Origin: an uncultured Clostridia bacterium | Lineage (GTDB): Bacteria; Bacillota; Clostridia; Christensenellales; Borkfalkiaceae | Assembly: GCA_947625695.1 (NCBI GenBank) | Contig: CANQPO010000014.1 | Coordinates: forward strand, 1 to 38,102 | Length of the DNA stretch: 38,102 nt | Direction: 5' to 3' | Part shown: positions 24,515 to 31,450 of the stretch, in pieces | Layout of the letters: every line of letters begins with the position of its first letter | Position numbering within the stretch: the first letter of the stretch is position 1 | The notes under the pieces: model-generated | Seen by the model: the letters and a program-made list of their open reading frames with translations, nothing else | Told to the model about the DNA's origin: nothing | The model's database searches: none | Made by a program: the position numbers and the translations under genes

Positions 24515-24545
24515 AAAAAAAACGCTCGGGGAAAAGTCCCGAGCG
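24515..24545 (-). terminator. Intrinsic terminator (attenuator) upstream of metNIQ
   Basis: Minus strand: CGCTCGGG (24545-24538), 7-nt loop, CCCGAGCG (24530-24523), then eight T (24522-24515). Textbook terminator, located 24 nt after the stop of the 25-codon leader ORF and about 170 nt before metN. Its 5' arm GCTCGGGAC (24544-24536) is exactly complementary to GTCCCGAGC inside that ORF (24605-24597), giving an alternative 9-bp pairing that would prevent termination. Confidence 0.85.
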
Positions 24546-24568
24546 GAGATGAACAAGTTTCCGGTTTT

Positions 24569-24646
24569 TTACATCGCCGAAAACCCGCGCATTCCTGCTC
24601 GGGACCGACGCATGTACATGTAGTTGCGATAGTTCGAATGTTTCAT
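24569..24646 (-). CDS. Met-rich leader peptide of the metNIQ operon (25 aa)
   Basis: A 25-codon ORF, ATG to TAA, with TAGGAG just before ATG and a promoter directly upstream. Met codons at positions 1, 10, 12, 19 and 25; the middle reads NYMYMRRSRAGM. Codons 14-17 (CGG TCC CGA GCA) contain GTCCCGAGC, which can pair with the 5' arm of the downstream terminator. A ribosome waiting at Met10 or Met12 would leave this segment free to form the antiterminator; a ribosome passing through would let the terminator form. This is the layout of amino-acid attenuation with methionine as the sensed residue. I know of no described family; coding is inferred from layout. Confidence 0.6.
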   Translation of the reverse strand: MKHSNYRNYMYMRRSRAGMRGFSAM

Positions 24647-24655
24647 AACTCCTAC

Positions 24656-24685
24656 ATCCTATCACAAACAAAAAACCCTTGTCAA
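24656..24685 (-). promoter_or_regulatory. Promoter of the met leader transcript
   Basis: Perfect TTGACA (24680-24685), 18-nt spacer, TAGGAT (24656-24661) with a TG extension (TGATAGGAT). Predicted transcription start about 24649, a few bases before the leader ORF start at 24646. Confidence 0.65.
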
Positions 24686-24734
24686 GCGTTTTTTGGAAAT
24701 TTTTCGGAAAATTTTGTGTGAGTCGGGCAAAGGC

Positions 24735-25155
24735 GAATGTTGCCCACCCCCTTAGTCCCCCTCCGGTGGAGGGGGTTCCGTTAGGTTCCTCTTGCCCCTC
24801 CTTAGAGGGGGTAGTGTCTCACGCTTCTAATTGTCATTTCGACCGAAGCCGCAGGCGAAGTGGAGAAATCTCGCCTTATTATAATGCGGTAGAGACCCAT
24901 TCGACTTCGCTTCGCTCCGCTACTTCGTCGCAGCCTCCTCGTGCCGCCCTTCGAAAACATAGAACGTGCGGGCGGGGCAGGGTGACATTTTAGAACTGCG
25001 CGCGGGGCGAAGTTTTCCCTTGGCTGCCCCTTGAGGGGGAGCTGGCGAGCGGAGCGAGACTGAGGGGGTGTTTCGTTACGAATAGCAGACACCCCTTCCG
25101 TCGCTCGCTTCGCTCGCGCCACCCACCCCTCGAGGGGTGTGCAAGTGCGACCCTT
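24735..25155. repeat. Intergenic repeat cluster between met leader and ABC-F gene
   Basis: B-repeat (24740-24790), a P-repeat with an inverted nested module (24833-24985), and a GCCCCTTGAGGGGGAGC unit with ACACCCCTTCCGTCG..CCCCTCGAGGGGTG arms (25020-25145). No gene. Confidence 0.85.
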
Positions 25156-25174
25156 CTGATTGTCACTTCTCCCC

Positions 25175-26752
25175 TCAGCCGCTGATGGTATCCAGATATT
25201 CGTCGAAGGTGATGGACTTGTCGTAAGTCTTGGTGCCGTTTAGGACGATAATGCGGTTACACACCGTGTTCATGAGCTCCTGGTCGTGCGAGGTCATAAG
25301 AAGGCACCCCTTGAACGCCGTTAAGCCATTGTTGAGCGAGGTGATGCTCTCCAAGTCGAGGTGGTTGGTGGGTTCGTCCAGAATGAGGAAGTTCCCCCCC
25401 TCGAGCATCATCTTGGCGAGCATACAGCGCACCTTTTCCCCGCCAGAGAGCACCCGCGCCTCCTTGAGCGCCTCCTCCCCCGAGAAGAGCATCCGCCCAA
25501 GCCAGCCGCGCAGGTACTCCTCGTAATGGTCCTTGGAAAACTGCGACAGCCACTGCACCAGCGTCAGCGTACAGCCGTCGAAGAACTCCCCGTTGTCGAG
25601 GGGATAGTAGGAATAATTGATGGTCTTGCCCCACTTCACCGTGCCCGCGTCGGGCTCCTGCTTGCCCGTTAAAATATCGTAGAGCATGGTCACCGAAGTG
25701 GACTTATCGCACAGAATGCCGATCTTGTCCCCCTTCTGCACCGTGAAGGAGACGTCCTCGAAGTACCCCTTCTTGGAGAGGTTTTCCACCATGAGGATGT
25801 CGTTGCCGATCTCCCGCTCGTACTTGAACTCGATGAAGGGATATTTGCGGAGGGAGGGCTTGAAGTCGGAGATCGTGAGCTTTTCGAGCTCTTTTTTTCG
25901 GGAGGTCGCCTGCCGCGACTTGCTCGCGTTTGCCGCGAACCGCGCGATGAATTCCTTGAGTTCGGCGGCGCGCTGTTCTGCCTTCTTGTTGGCGTCCCTC
26001 TGCTGCCGCGCCATGAGCTGGGAAGTCTGATACCAAAAATCGTAGTTGCCGAGGTACAGATTGATCTTGCCGAAATCGACGTCGCAGATGTGGGTACAGA
26101 CTTTGTTCAAAAAGTGGCGGTTGTGGGAGACGATGATGATGGTGTTCTCGAAGTCGAGAAGATAATTTTCCAGCCAGCGCACCGTTTTGAGGTCGAGGTT
26201 GTTGGTGGGCTCGTCGAGAAGGAGCACGTCGGGATTGCCGAAGAGGGCCTGCGCGAGGAGCACCTTCACCTTCTGCTTGGCGTCCATCTCCCCCATGAGG
26301 GTGTAGTGGAATTCGCTGCCGATGTCGAGGCCGTTGAGCAAAGTTTCCGCTTCGCTCTCCGCTTCCCACCCGCCGAGCTCCGCAAACTCGCTCTCGAGTT
26401 CGGAGGCGCGCACGCCGTCCTCTTCGGTGAATTCGGCATGGGCGTAGAGGGCGTCCTTCTCGTCCATGATCTCCACGAGCCGCTTGTGCCCGAGCATGAC
26501 GGTCCGCAGGACTGTTTCGCTGTCGTATTTATTCTGGTTTTGGGCGAGCACGGACATGCGCTCGTTCTTGCCGAGAATGACCTCCCCCTTGTTGGGCTCG
26601 ATCTCCCCAGAAAGCACTTTGAGGAAGGTGGACTTGCCCGCGCCGTTTGCGCCGATGATGCCGTAGCAGTTCCCCGCGGTGAATTTTAAGTTGACGTCCT
26701 CGAACAGTTTTTTGCTGCCGTATTGCAGGCTTACGCCGTTTACTTGTAACAT
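25175..26752 (-). CDS. ykpA: ABC-F ATPase, YkpA/YbiT type
   Basis: 525 residues, two ABC domains, no membrane part; ABC-F proteins act on ribosomes. First domain: Walker A GANGAGKST (about 34-42), Walker B VLLLDEPTNNLDL. Linker with a Lys/Arg-rich helical pair (about 245-305). Second domain: degenerate Walker A position GILCDKSTSVTML, signature VLSGGEKVRCMLAK, Walker B FLILDEPTNHLDLES, HDQ switch. The degenerate second Walker A is usual for the YkpA/YbiT branch, so it is not decay. AAGGAGGG lies 7 nt before ATG. Whether it gives antibiotic protection cannot be judged; YkpA relatives are mostly housekeeping. Confidence 0.94.
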   Translation of the reverse strand: MLQVNGVSLQYGSKKLFEDVNLKFTAGNCYGIIGANGAGKSTFLKVLSGEIEPNKGEVILGKNERMSVLAQNQNKYDSETVLRTVMLGHKRLVEIMDEKDALYAHAEFTEEDGVRASELESEFAELGGWEAESEAETLLNGLDIGSEFHYTLMGEMDAKQKVKVLLAQALFGNPDVLLLDEPTNNLDLKTVRWLENYLLDFENTIIIVSHNRHFLNKVCTHICDVDFGKINLYLGNYDFWYQTSQLMARQQRDANKKAEQRAAELKEFIARFAANASKSRQATSRKKELEKLTISDFKPSLRKYPFIEFKYEREIGNDILMVENLSKKGYFEDVSFTVQKGDKIGILCDKSTSVTMLYDILTGKQEPDAGTVKWGKTINYSYYPLDNGEFFDGCTLTLVQWLSQFSKDHYEEYLRGWLGRMLFSGEEALKEARVLSGGEKVRCMLAKMMLEGGNFLILDEPTNHLDLESITSLNNGLTAFKGCLLMTSHDQELMNTVCNRIIVLNGTKTYDKSITFDEYLDTISG

Positions 26753-26782
26753 AAACGCCCTCCTTGTGGGTCTCCGCGGTCG

Positions 26783-26811
26783 ATTATACCATACATGGAA
26801 AAAAAAGTCTA
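26783..26811 (-). promoter_or_regulatory. Promoter of the ABC-F gene
   Basis: TAGACT (26806-26811), 17-nt spacer, TATAAT (26783-26788) with TGG extension, minus strand. Leaves a leader of about 25 nt with the ribosome site. Confidence 0.7.
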
Positions 26812-26824
26812 TTGTTTTGGGAAG

Positions 26825-26853
26825 TTATATTTTTGAGAAGGTATTCATAGGTT
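26825..26853 (+). promoter_or_regulatory. Possible sigma-E-type promoter of ylbJ
   Basis: TTATATT (26825-26831), 14-nt spacer, CATAGGTT (26846-26853). Sigma-E consensus is about kmATATT-N14-CATACAnT, so six of eight -10 bases and the ATATT core agree. ylbJ belongs to the sigma-E regulon in Bacillus subtilis. Confidence 0.4.
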
Positions 26854-26858
26854 GAGGT

Positions 26859-27842
26859 ATGTCCGCACCCGCTTCTTCTTCCGAATATGCTGCACGCGCT
26901 TCGAAAAGACGCGCCTTTTTTTATGTTGTTCTGACCGCACTTCTGCTCTTTTTTGCCGCGCTCTTTCTCTCCGACCCCGTGCGGTATGCAAAGAGCGTTT
27001 CAAAGGGCATTTCGCTGTGGGCGGCGAGCGTCCTTCCCGCGGTGTTCCCCTTTCTCTTTCTCACGGCGCTCCTTACGGGGCTTCCCACCTTTGCGGCATT
27101 CTCGCGCAAGCTCTCCGCGCCGATGGGGAAGCTCTTCCGTCTCTCGGGCGCGGGAGGAGGAGCCGCTCTGCTCGCCGCGCTCTCGGGCTATCCCGTGGGC
27201 GCAAGGACGGTGTTCGCGCTCTCCTCTTCGGGCAGACTCGGGAAGGGGGAGGAGTTCCGGCTTGCATGCCTTGCCTCGACGTCGGGACCCATCTTCCTCG
27301 TGGGGACGGTGGGCGGCATGATGTATGAAAATGCGGCGGCGGGGTGGGTGATGCTTGTTTCCCATCTCGCCGCCGTGTGGCTGGTGTGTTTTTGTATGCG
27401 CTTTCGGGGAAAACGGCCGTCCGCGCCCCCTGCCCTCGCCGTGCAAAAGGACAATCTTTTACACGATAGTTTATACGGCGCGGTGATCTCCGTGCTGTGC
27501 GTGGGCGGGTTTATCGCCCTCTTTTCCTGCCTCGGGCAGATGCTGGGCGACTTGGGGCTGTTCTCCCTTCCCCTCTTCGGAAAGTACACCGAGGGGGTTT
27601 TGAAGGGACTTTTGGAGATGACGGGCGGGTGCGCGATCCTCTCGGCGGAGAAAACTCCCCTCTCGTGCGCGATCGCTTGCGCGCTCGTGACCTTTGGGGG
27701 GATGTGCGTTTTGTGCCAGCAGGCGGCCTTCCTCACCCGCGCGGGCGTGAAGATGCTCCCCTTTGTACTCGTAAAATTTTTGCAGGCAGTCTTGGCGTTT
27801 TTCCTCTGCTGGGCCCTTTGCGCATTGACGGGCTGTGTGTGA
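26859..27842 (+). CDS. ylbJ: YlbJ-like sporulation integral membrane protein
   Basis: 327 residues with about eight membrane helices. The nucleoside-recognition/gate-type motif ALLAALSGYPVGARTVFAL (about 100-118), LACLASTSGPIFLVGTVG (about 131-148) and EMTGGCAIL (about 246-254) match YlbJ, a mother-cell protein needed for spore cortex formation in Bacillus subtilis. Length is somewhat below the 400 residues of B. subtilis YlbJ. GAGG lies only 1-4 nt before the ATG and a sigma-E-like promoter sits directly upstream. Divergent from the ABC-F gene. One of only two plus-strand genes. Confidence 0.88.
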   Translation: MSAPASSSEYAARASKRRAFFYVVLTALLLFFAALFLSDPVRYAKSVSKGISLWAASVLPAVFPFLFLTALLTGLPTFAAFSRKLSAPMGKLFRLSGAGGGAALLAALSGYPVGARTVFALSSSGRLGKGEEFRLACLASTSGPIFLVGTVGGMMYENAAAGWVMLVSHLAAVWLVCFCMRFRGKRPSAPPALAVQKDNLLHDSLYGAVISVLCVGGFIALFSCLGQMLGDLGLFSLPLFGKYTEGVLKGLLEMTGGCAILSAEKTPLSCAIACALVTFGGMCVLCQQAAFLTRAGVKMLPFVLVKFLQAVLAFFLCWALCALTGCV

Positions 27843-27869
27843 AGGGGCGAGGGCTCTTGCGAAAGAACT

Positions 27870-28190
27870 GCTCCTAAGCGTCATGCTGCCCCGCGCGCAA
27901 TTCTGTTTCTCTAAGCGCGGCACGAGCACGCAGTGCGAAGTAGCCGAATTGTGGATACGCAGTCCCGTTAGCAAGTCCGCGAAGGCATCTTGGTACGTTT
28001 CGGTGTGATAAAAACGTACTTGGACGTAGCAAGATTCCCTCGGAGACTTTCCATTTCGAACTCCGTAATTTCCGTTACGGCTCGGAATGACGCACGGGGG
28101 TTACGGCTCGGAATGACGCGCTTGCGCGCGTGTTTGCCCACCCCCTACCCCCCCTCCTAAGGAGGGGGTTCCGTTTTTTGCCGAGCGGCG
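27870..28190. repeat. Degenerate P-repeat cluster after ylbJ
   Basis: Nested module in its CCGCGC/GCGCGG form (27889-27925), then diverged P-repeat pieces around GGAATGACGC (28080-28125) and a B-repeat (28138-28175). A stretch at 27950-28070 (GCAAGTCCGCGAAGGC, ACGTACTTGG) matches none of the other repeats that I can see. No gene. Confidence 0.7.
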
Positions 28191-28199
28191 TAGCGCGAA

Positions 28200-28462
28200 T
28201 TCACTTCGCGCGTTAAGCGCTGCACGACCGCAGCAATCACGACATTTCTTTTTGCTACGATTGCCGCTTCACGTTTGGAGCGGCAGGGCTCCCATAAAAG
28301 GACGAAGTACTTTTATGGGAAGAGAAACCGCCGAGGGCAAACAGAGCTTTTCGCAGAAAAGCGTGAAAAGCACTCGTGCGGTGACGACGTGGAGCGACAA
28401 ACGCATTCGAGCCCGAGTTCCGAGGGCAAGACAAGCGGCAAGAAAAAGAAATGTGTGAACTT
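28200..28462 (-). other. Multi-hairpin structured segment after pheA
   Basis: From the pheA stop on the minus strand: arm TCACACATTTCTTTTTCTTGCC (28460-28439) pairs with GCAAAAAGAAATGTCGTGA (28256-28238). The 180-nt loop holds several further hairpins, including CCCATAAAAG..CTTTTATGGG (28292-28320), TGCCGCT..AGCGGCA (28261-28285) and GCTTTTC..GAAAAGC (28340-28372). Outside it lie GCTGC..GCAGC (28219-28234) and GCGCGAA..TTCGCGC (28194-28213). The terminal arms, ending GTGAAC beside the stop, resemble V-elements, but the V core is missing. No convincing ORF. Could be a structured RNA or a mobile-element relic. Confidence 0.5.
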
Positions 28463-28463
28463 C

Positions 28464-29264
28464 TTAGCTATACGCGCCTAATAGTTTAAAGCTCGCGCAG
28501 TATTTGCGCGCTTCGGAGAGGGCCGAGAGGACCCGCTCGCTGCCGATATCCCCCGCGATCTCGATGAAAAAGCGGTATTGCCCGAACTCCTCCTTGACGG
28601 GACGGGACTGGATCCTCGTTAAATTCAAACTGTACCGCTGGAAAATTTTCAGTAAATTGACGAGCGCGCCGGGCTTGTGTTGGCAGACCGCCGAAAAGAA
28701 CACCATCGCGCTCCTTTTTGGGACCTTTTCCCCTCTCTCAAGCAGTAAAAAGCGGGTGTAGTTGCCCTTGTGGTCGGCAATGTTCTCCTCGGAGAGCGCC
28801 ACCCCCTCCCGCTTTACGTGCGCCCCGACGATGCCCGCCGTGTGCGCGTTGAGCATCTTCAAACTTTCCGCCGTGGAAGTCGTCTCCACGAACCGCGCCG
28901 CGGGAAACCGCCGTTCGAGGTACTCCACGCACTGCCCGAGCGCCTGTTGGTGGGAGCAGATGACGTCGATCTCCTCCTCCTTCGTCCCCTCGAGCATGGC
29001 GAGGCGGTGGTCGATGAGGAGCAGATACTCCCGCACCCCGAACACGTCCTCCGAATTGAGGAGGTCGAGGCACTCCGACACCCCTCCGTTGAGGCTGTTT
29101 TCGACGGGCACGACGGCTTGGTCCACCTCTCCCGAGGTGAGCTTTCTCACCGTCTCCGAAAAGTTGTGGCAGAGCACGATCTCATACCCTTCGCACATGC
29201 GCTGTGCGGCATATTCCGAATAGCTGCCGTAAGGTCCGAGGCAGCTTACCTTTTTCGTCTCCAT
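28464..29264 (-). CDS. pheA: Prephenate dehydratase
   Basis: Converts prephenate to phenylpyruvate in phenylalanine synthesis. 266 residues, monofunctional (no chorismate mutase). Seen: CLGPYGSYSEYAA (about 8-20), VVPVENSLNGGV (about 51-62), ETTSTAESLKML (about 125-137) with the catalytic Thr/Ser region, NYTRFLLL (about 168-175), and a C-terminal ACT domain with the conserved GALVNLLKIF. The ligand motif normally written ESRP reads QSRP here. AAGG lies about 8 nt before ATG. It ends the aromatic operon with two DAHP synthases, so entry to the shikimate pathway and the Phe branch are made together. Confidence 0.95.
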   Translation of the reverse strand: METKKVSCLGPYGSYSEYAAQRMCEGYEIVLCHNFSETVRKLTSGEVDQAVVPVENSLNGGVSECLDLLNSEDVFGVREYLLLIDHRLAMLEGTKEEEIDVICSHQQALGQCVEYLERRFPAARFVETTSTAESLKMLNAHTAGIVGAHVKREGVALSEENIADHKGNYTRFLLLERGEKVPKRSAMVFFSAVCQHKPGALVNLLKIFQRYSLNLTRIQSRPVKEEFGQYRFFIEIAGDIGSERVLSALSEARKYCASFKLLGAYS

Positions 29265-29284
29265 GGTTTACCTTATTTATATCT

Positions 29285-29353
29285 TTATACTTTTTCGGCG
29301 ATGTCGCACTTGATTTGTTCGGGCGACAGAATTGCCTGTCTCTTGAGAAACAC
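29285..29353 (-). pseudogene. Collapsed remnant of a third DAHP synthase gene
   Basis: On the minus strand, GTG TTT CTC AAG AGA CAG GCA starts a frame reading (M/V)FLKRQAILSPEQIK, matching the first 15 residues of the adjacent DAHP synthase (MFIKRQAIPSPEQIK). It then jumps to CDIAEKV-stop, the last seven residues of the same family (ICDIAAKV, IYDIAEKV). Everything between, about 320 codons, is gone, leaving 22 codons in frame with AGGATAGC before the GTG. It sits between the intact tandem copies and pheA, 20 nt before pheA. Best explained by internal deletion of a third tandem copy. Confidence 0.88.
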
Positions 29354-29374
29354 TTCGCTATCCTGCACTTTTTC

Positions 29375-30403
29375 TTATACTTTTGCGGCGATATCGCAGA
29401 TGAGCCGCTCGGTGTCCTCCCACCCAAGGCAGGGGTCGGTGATGGACTGCCCGTACACGACGTCGTGCTTCTGGCACCCCTCCACGAGGAAACTCTCGAT
29501 CATGAACCCCTTTACGATGTTCTTGAAATCTCTGTCGTAGCGGCAATCCTGCATGACCTCTTCCACAATGCGGATCTGCTGTTTGAACTGCTTGCCCGAG
29601 TTGGAATGGTTTGCGTCGATGATGACGGCGGGGTTTTTGAGCCCCCCTTCGGTGCGGCGGTACCCCTCGAGCACCTGCATCACCGTCTCGTAGTGATAGT
29701 TGGGAATGTCGTTGCCGTAGTTATCCACCCTTCCGCGCAAAACCGCATGGGCGTAGGGGTTGCCGTTCGTCTCCACCTGCCACTCGTGGTACTTGAACAC
29801 CTGCGGGCTCTGCGCCGCATAGATGGAATTGAGGAGCACGGGAATGCTCCCGCTCATGGGGTTTTTGATGCCCACGGGCAGGTCGATGCCGCTTGCGACG
29901 AGGCGGTGGAGCTGGTTCTCGCTCGAGCGCGCCCCCACGGCGTTGTAGGTGAGCACGTCCTCGAGGTAGGCGTAATTCTCGGGGTAGAGCATCTCATCTG
30001 CCGCGGACAGTCCCGAAAGCTCGATGGCTTTGAGGTGTAGCTCGCGGATGGTGCGGATGCCCTTTAAGATGTCCTCCTTGTTCTCGGGGTCGGGCTGGGA
30101 GAACATGCCCTTGTACCCCACCCCCTTGGTGCGGGGCTTGTTGGTGTAGATGCGCGGCACGAGCACGAGCTTCTCTTCCACTTTCAGCTGTAATTTTCCC
30201 AGCCGCGCCACATAGTCCAACACGGGTTTTTGCTCGTGCGCCGAGCAGGGCCCCACAATGACGAGGAGCTTGTCGCTCCTGCCCGCGATGACGTCCATTG
30301 CGAGCGCGTCCCGCTCCTCCTTGATTTTCTTGAGGGAAGCGGGCAGAGGCTGTTCTTCCTTAATCTGTTCGGGCGAAGGGATCGCCTGTCTCTTGATAAA
30401 CAT
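29375..30403 (-). CDS. 3-deoxy-7-phosphoheptulonate synthase (DAHP synthase, AroF/G/H type), copy 1
   Basis: Condenses phosphoenolpyruvate and erythrose 4-phosphate, the first step of the shikimate pathway. 342 residues, class I-alpha. Seen: LLVIVGPCSAHE (about 46-57), KPRTKGVGYKGMFSQPDP (about 89-106), SAADEMLYPENY, GARSSENQLHRLVASG, VGIKNPMSGS, AVIIDANHSNSGKQFKQQ, and YGQSITDPCLGWEDTE. AGGAAG lies about 5 nt before the chosen ATG; the longer frame runs back into copy 2. Copy 2 is immediately upstream (16-nt gap). Which aromatic amino acid inhibits each copy cannot be told by eye. Confidence 0.96.
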   Translation of the reverse strand: MFIKRQAIPSPEQIKEEQPLPASLKKIKEERDALAMDVIAGRSDKLLVIVGPCSAHEQKPVLDYVARLGKLQLKVEEKLVLVPRIYTNKPRTKGVGYKGMFSQPDPENKEDILKGIRTIRELHLKAIELSGLSAADEMLYPENYAYLEDVLTYNAVGARSSENQLHRLVASGIDLPVGIKNPMSGSIPVLLNSIYAAQSPQVFKYHEWQVETNGNPYAHAVLRGRVDNYGNDIPNYHYETVMQVLEGYRRTEGGLKNPAVIIDANHSNSGKQFKQQIRIVEEVMQDCRYDRDFKNIVKGFMIESFLVEGCQKHDVVYGQSITDPCLGWEDTERLICDIAAKV

Positions 30404-30419
30404 GTTTCTTCCTGTACTT

Positions 30420-31448
30420 TTATACTTTTTCGGCAATGTCGTAGATGAGCCGCTCGGTGTCCTCCCACCCAAGGCAGGGGTCGGTGATGGACTGCCCATA
30501 GATAACGTCGTGTTGCTGGCAGCCCTCCACGAGGAAACTCTCGATCATAAAGCCCTTTACGATTTTCTTGAAATCGGCGTCGTAGAGGCGGTTTTGCAGG
30601 ACCTCTTCGACAATGCGAATTTGCTGCTTAAAGCGCTTGCCCGAGTTGGAGTGGTTGCAGTCGATGATGACGGCGGGGTTTTGGAGCCCCCCTTCGGCGT
30701 GGAGATAGCTCTCGTAAACTTGCATCACCGTCTCGTAGTGATAGTTGGGAATGTCGTTGCCGTAGTTGTCCACTCTGCCCCGCAAAACGGCGTGGGCGTA
30801 GGAGTTGCCGTTCGTCTTGACCTGCCACTCGTGATACTTGAATACCTGCGCGCTCTGCGCCGCAAAGATGGAGTTCATGAGGACGGGAATGCTCCCGCTC
30901 ATCGGGTTTTTGATGCCGACGGGCTGTTCCACCCCGCTCGCGACGAGGCGGTGGAGCTGGTTCTCGCTCGAGCGCGCCCCCACCGCAACGTAGGTGAGGA
31001 GGTCCTCGACGTAGGCGTAATTCTCGGGATAGAGCATCTCATCCGCCGCGGACAGCCCCGACTGCTCGATGGACGAGAGGAGCAGGTCGCGGATGGTGCG
31101 GATGCCGCGCAGAGTGTTCTCCTCGTGCTCGGGGTCGGGCTGGGAGAACATGCCCTTATACCCCACTCCCTTGGTGCGGGGCTTGGCCGTATAGATACGG
31201 GGAACGAGCACGAGCTTGTCCTTCACCTTTTCGTTGAGCTTGCCGAGGCGGGAGACATAGTCTAAAACGGGCTTGGGCTCGTGCGCGGAGCAGGGCCCCA
31301 CGATGACGAGGAGCTTCTCGCTCCTGCCCGCGATGACGTCCTTTGCAAGCGCGTCCCTCTCCTCTTTAATTTTTTTGAGGGGGGCGGGCACGGGGCGCTC
31401 GGCGATGATCTCCTCCGCGGAGGGAATGTGTATCTGTTTTTCAAACAT
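30420..31448 (-). CDS. 3-deoxy-7-phosphoheptulonate synthase (DAHP synthase, AroF/G/H type), copy 2
   Basis: Same reaction and same length (342 residues) as the neighbouring copy, with all class I-alpha motifs intact: LLVIVGPCSAHE, KPRTKGVGYKG, GARSSENQLHRLVASG, VGIKNPMSGS, IIDCNHSNSGK, SITDPCLGWEDTE. The two differ in scattered positions (for example LSSIEQSGLSAADEM here, LKAIELSGLSAADEM there) and are clearly tandem paralogues. The ribosome site AGGAG lies inside the last codons of coaD and the ATG starts 2 nt after the coaD stop, so expression is coupled to rsmD-coaD. The retention of two copies may reflect separate feedback control. Confidence 0.96.
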   Translation of the reverse strand: MFEKQIHIPSAEEIIAERPVPAPLKKIKEERDALAKDVIAGRSEKLLVIVGPCSAHEPKPVLDYVSRLGKLNEKVKDKLVLVPRIYTAKPRTKGVGYKGMFSQPDPEHEENTLRGIRTIRDLLLSSIEQSGLSAADEMLYPENYAYVEDLLTYVAVGARSSENQLHRLVASGVEQPVGIKNPMSGSIPVLMNSIFAAQSAQVFKYHEWQVKTNGNSYAHAVLRGRVDNYGNDIPNYHYETVMQVYESYLHAEGGLQNPAVIIDCNHSNSGKRFKQQIRIVEEVLQNRLYDADFKKIVKGFMIESFLVEGCQQHDVIYGQSITDPCLGWEDTERLIYDIAEKV

Positions 31449-31450
31449 GG

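Noticed and set aside
24342-24720. SAM riboswitch or T-box before metNIQ
   Set aside because: No SAM-I core, no T-box AGGGTGGNACCGCG-like word; the leader ORF and terminator fill the region.
25175-26752. Second ABC site of the ABC-F protein seems broken
   Set aside because: A degenerate second Walker A is normal in the YkpA/YbiT branch.
28252-28481. Two overlapping 68-codon plus-strand frames in the structured segment
   Set aside because: Arg/Lys-rich frames in a hairpin-dense region without ribosome site; structure explains the sequence better.
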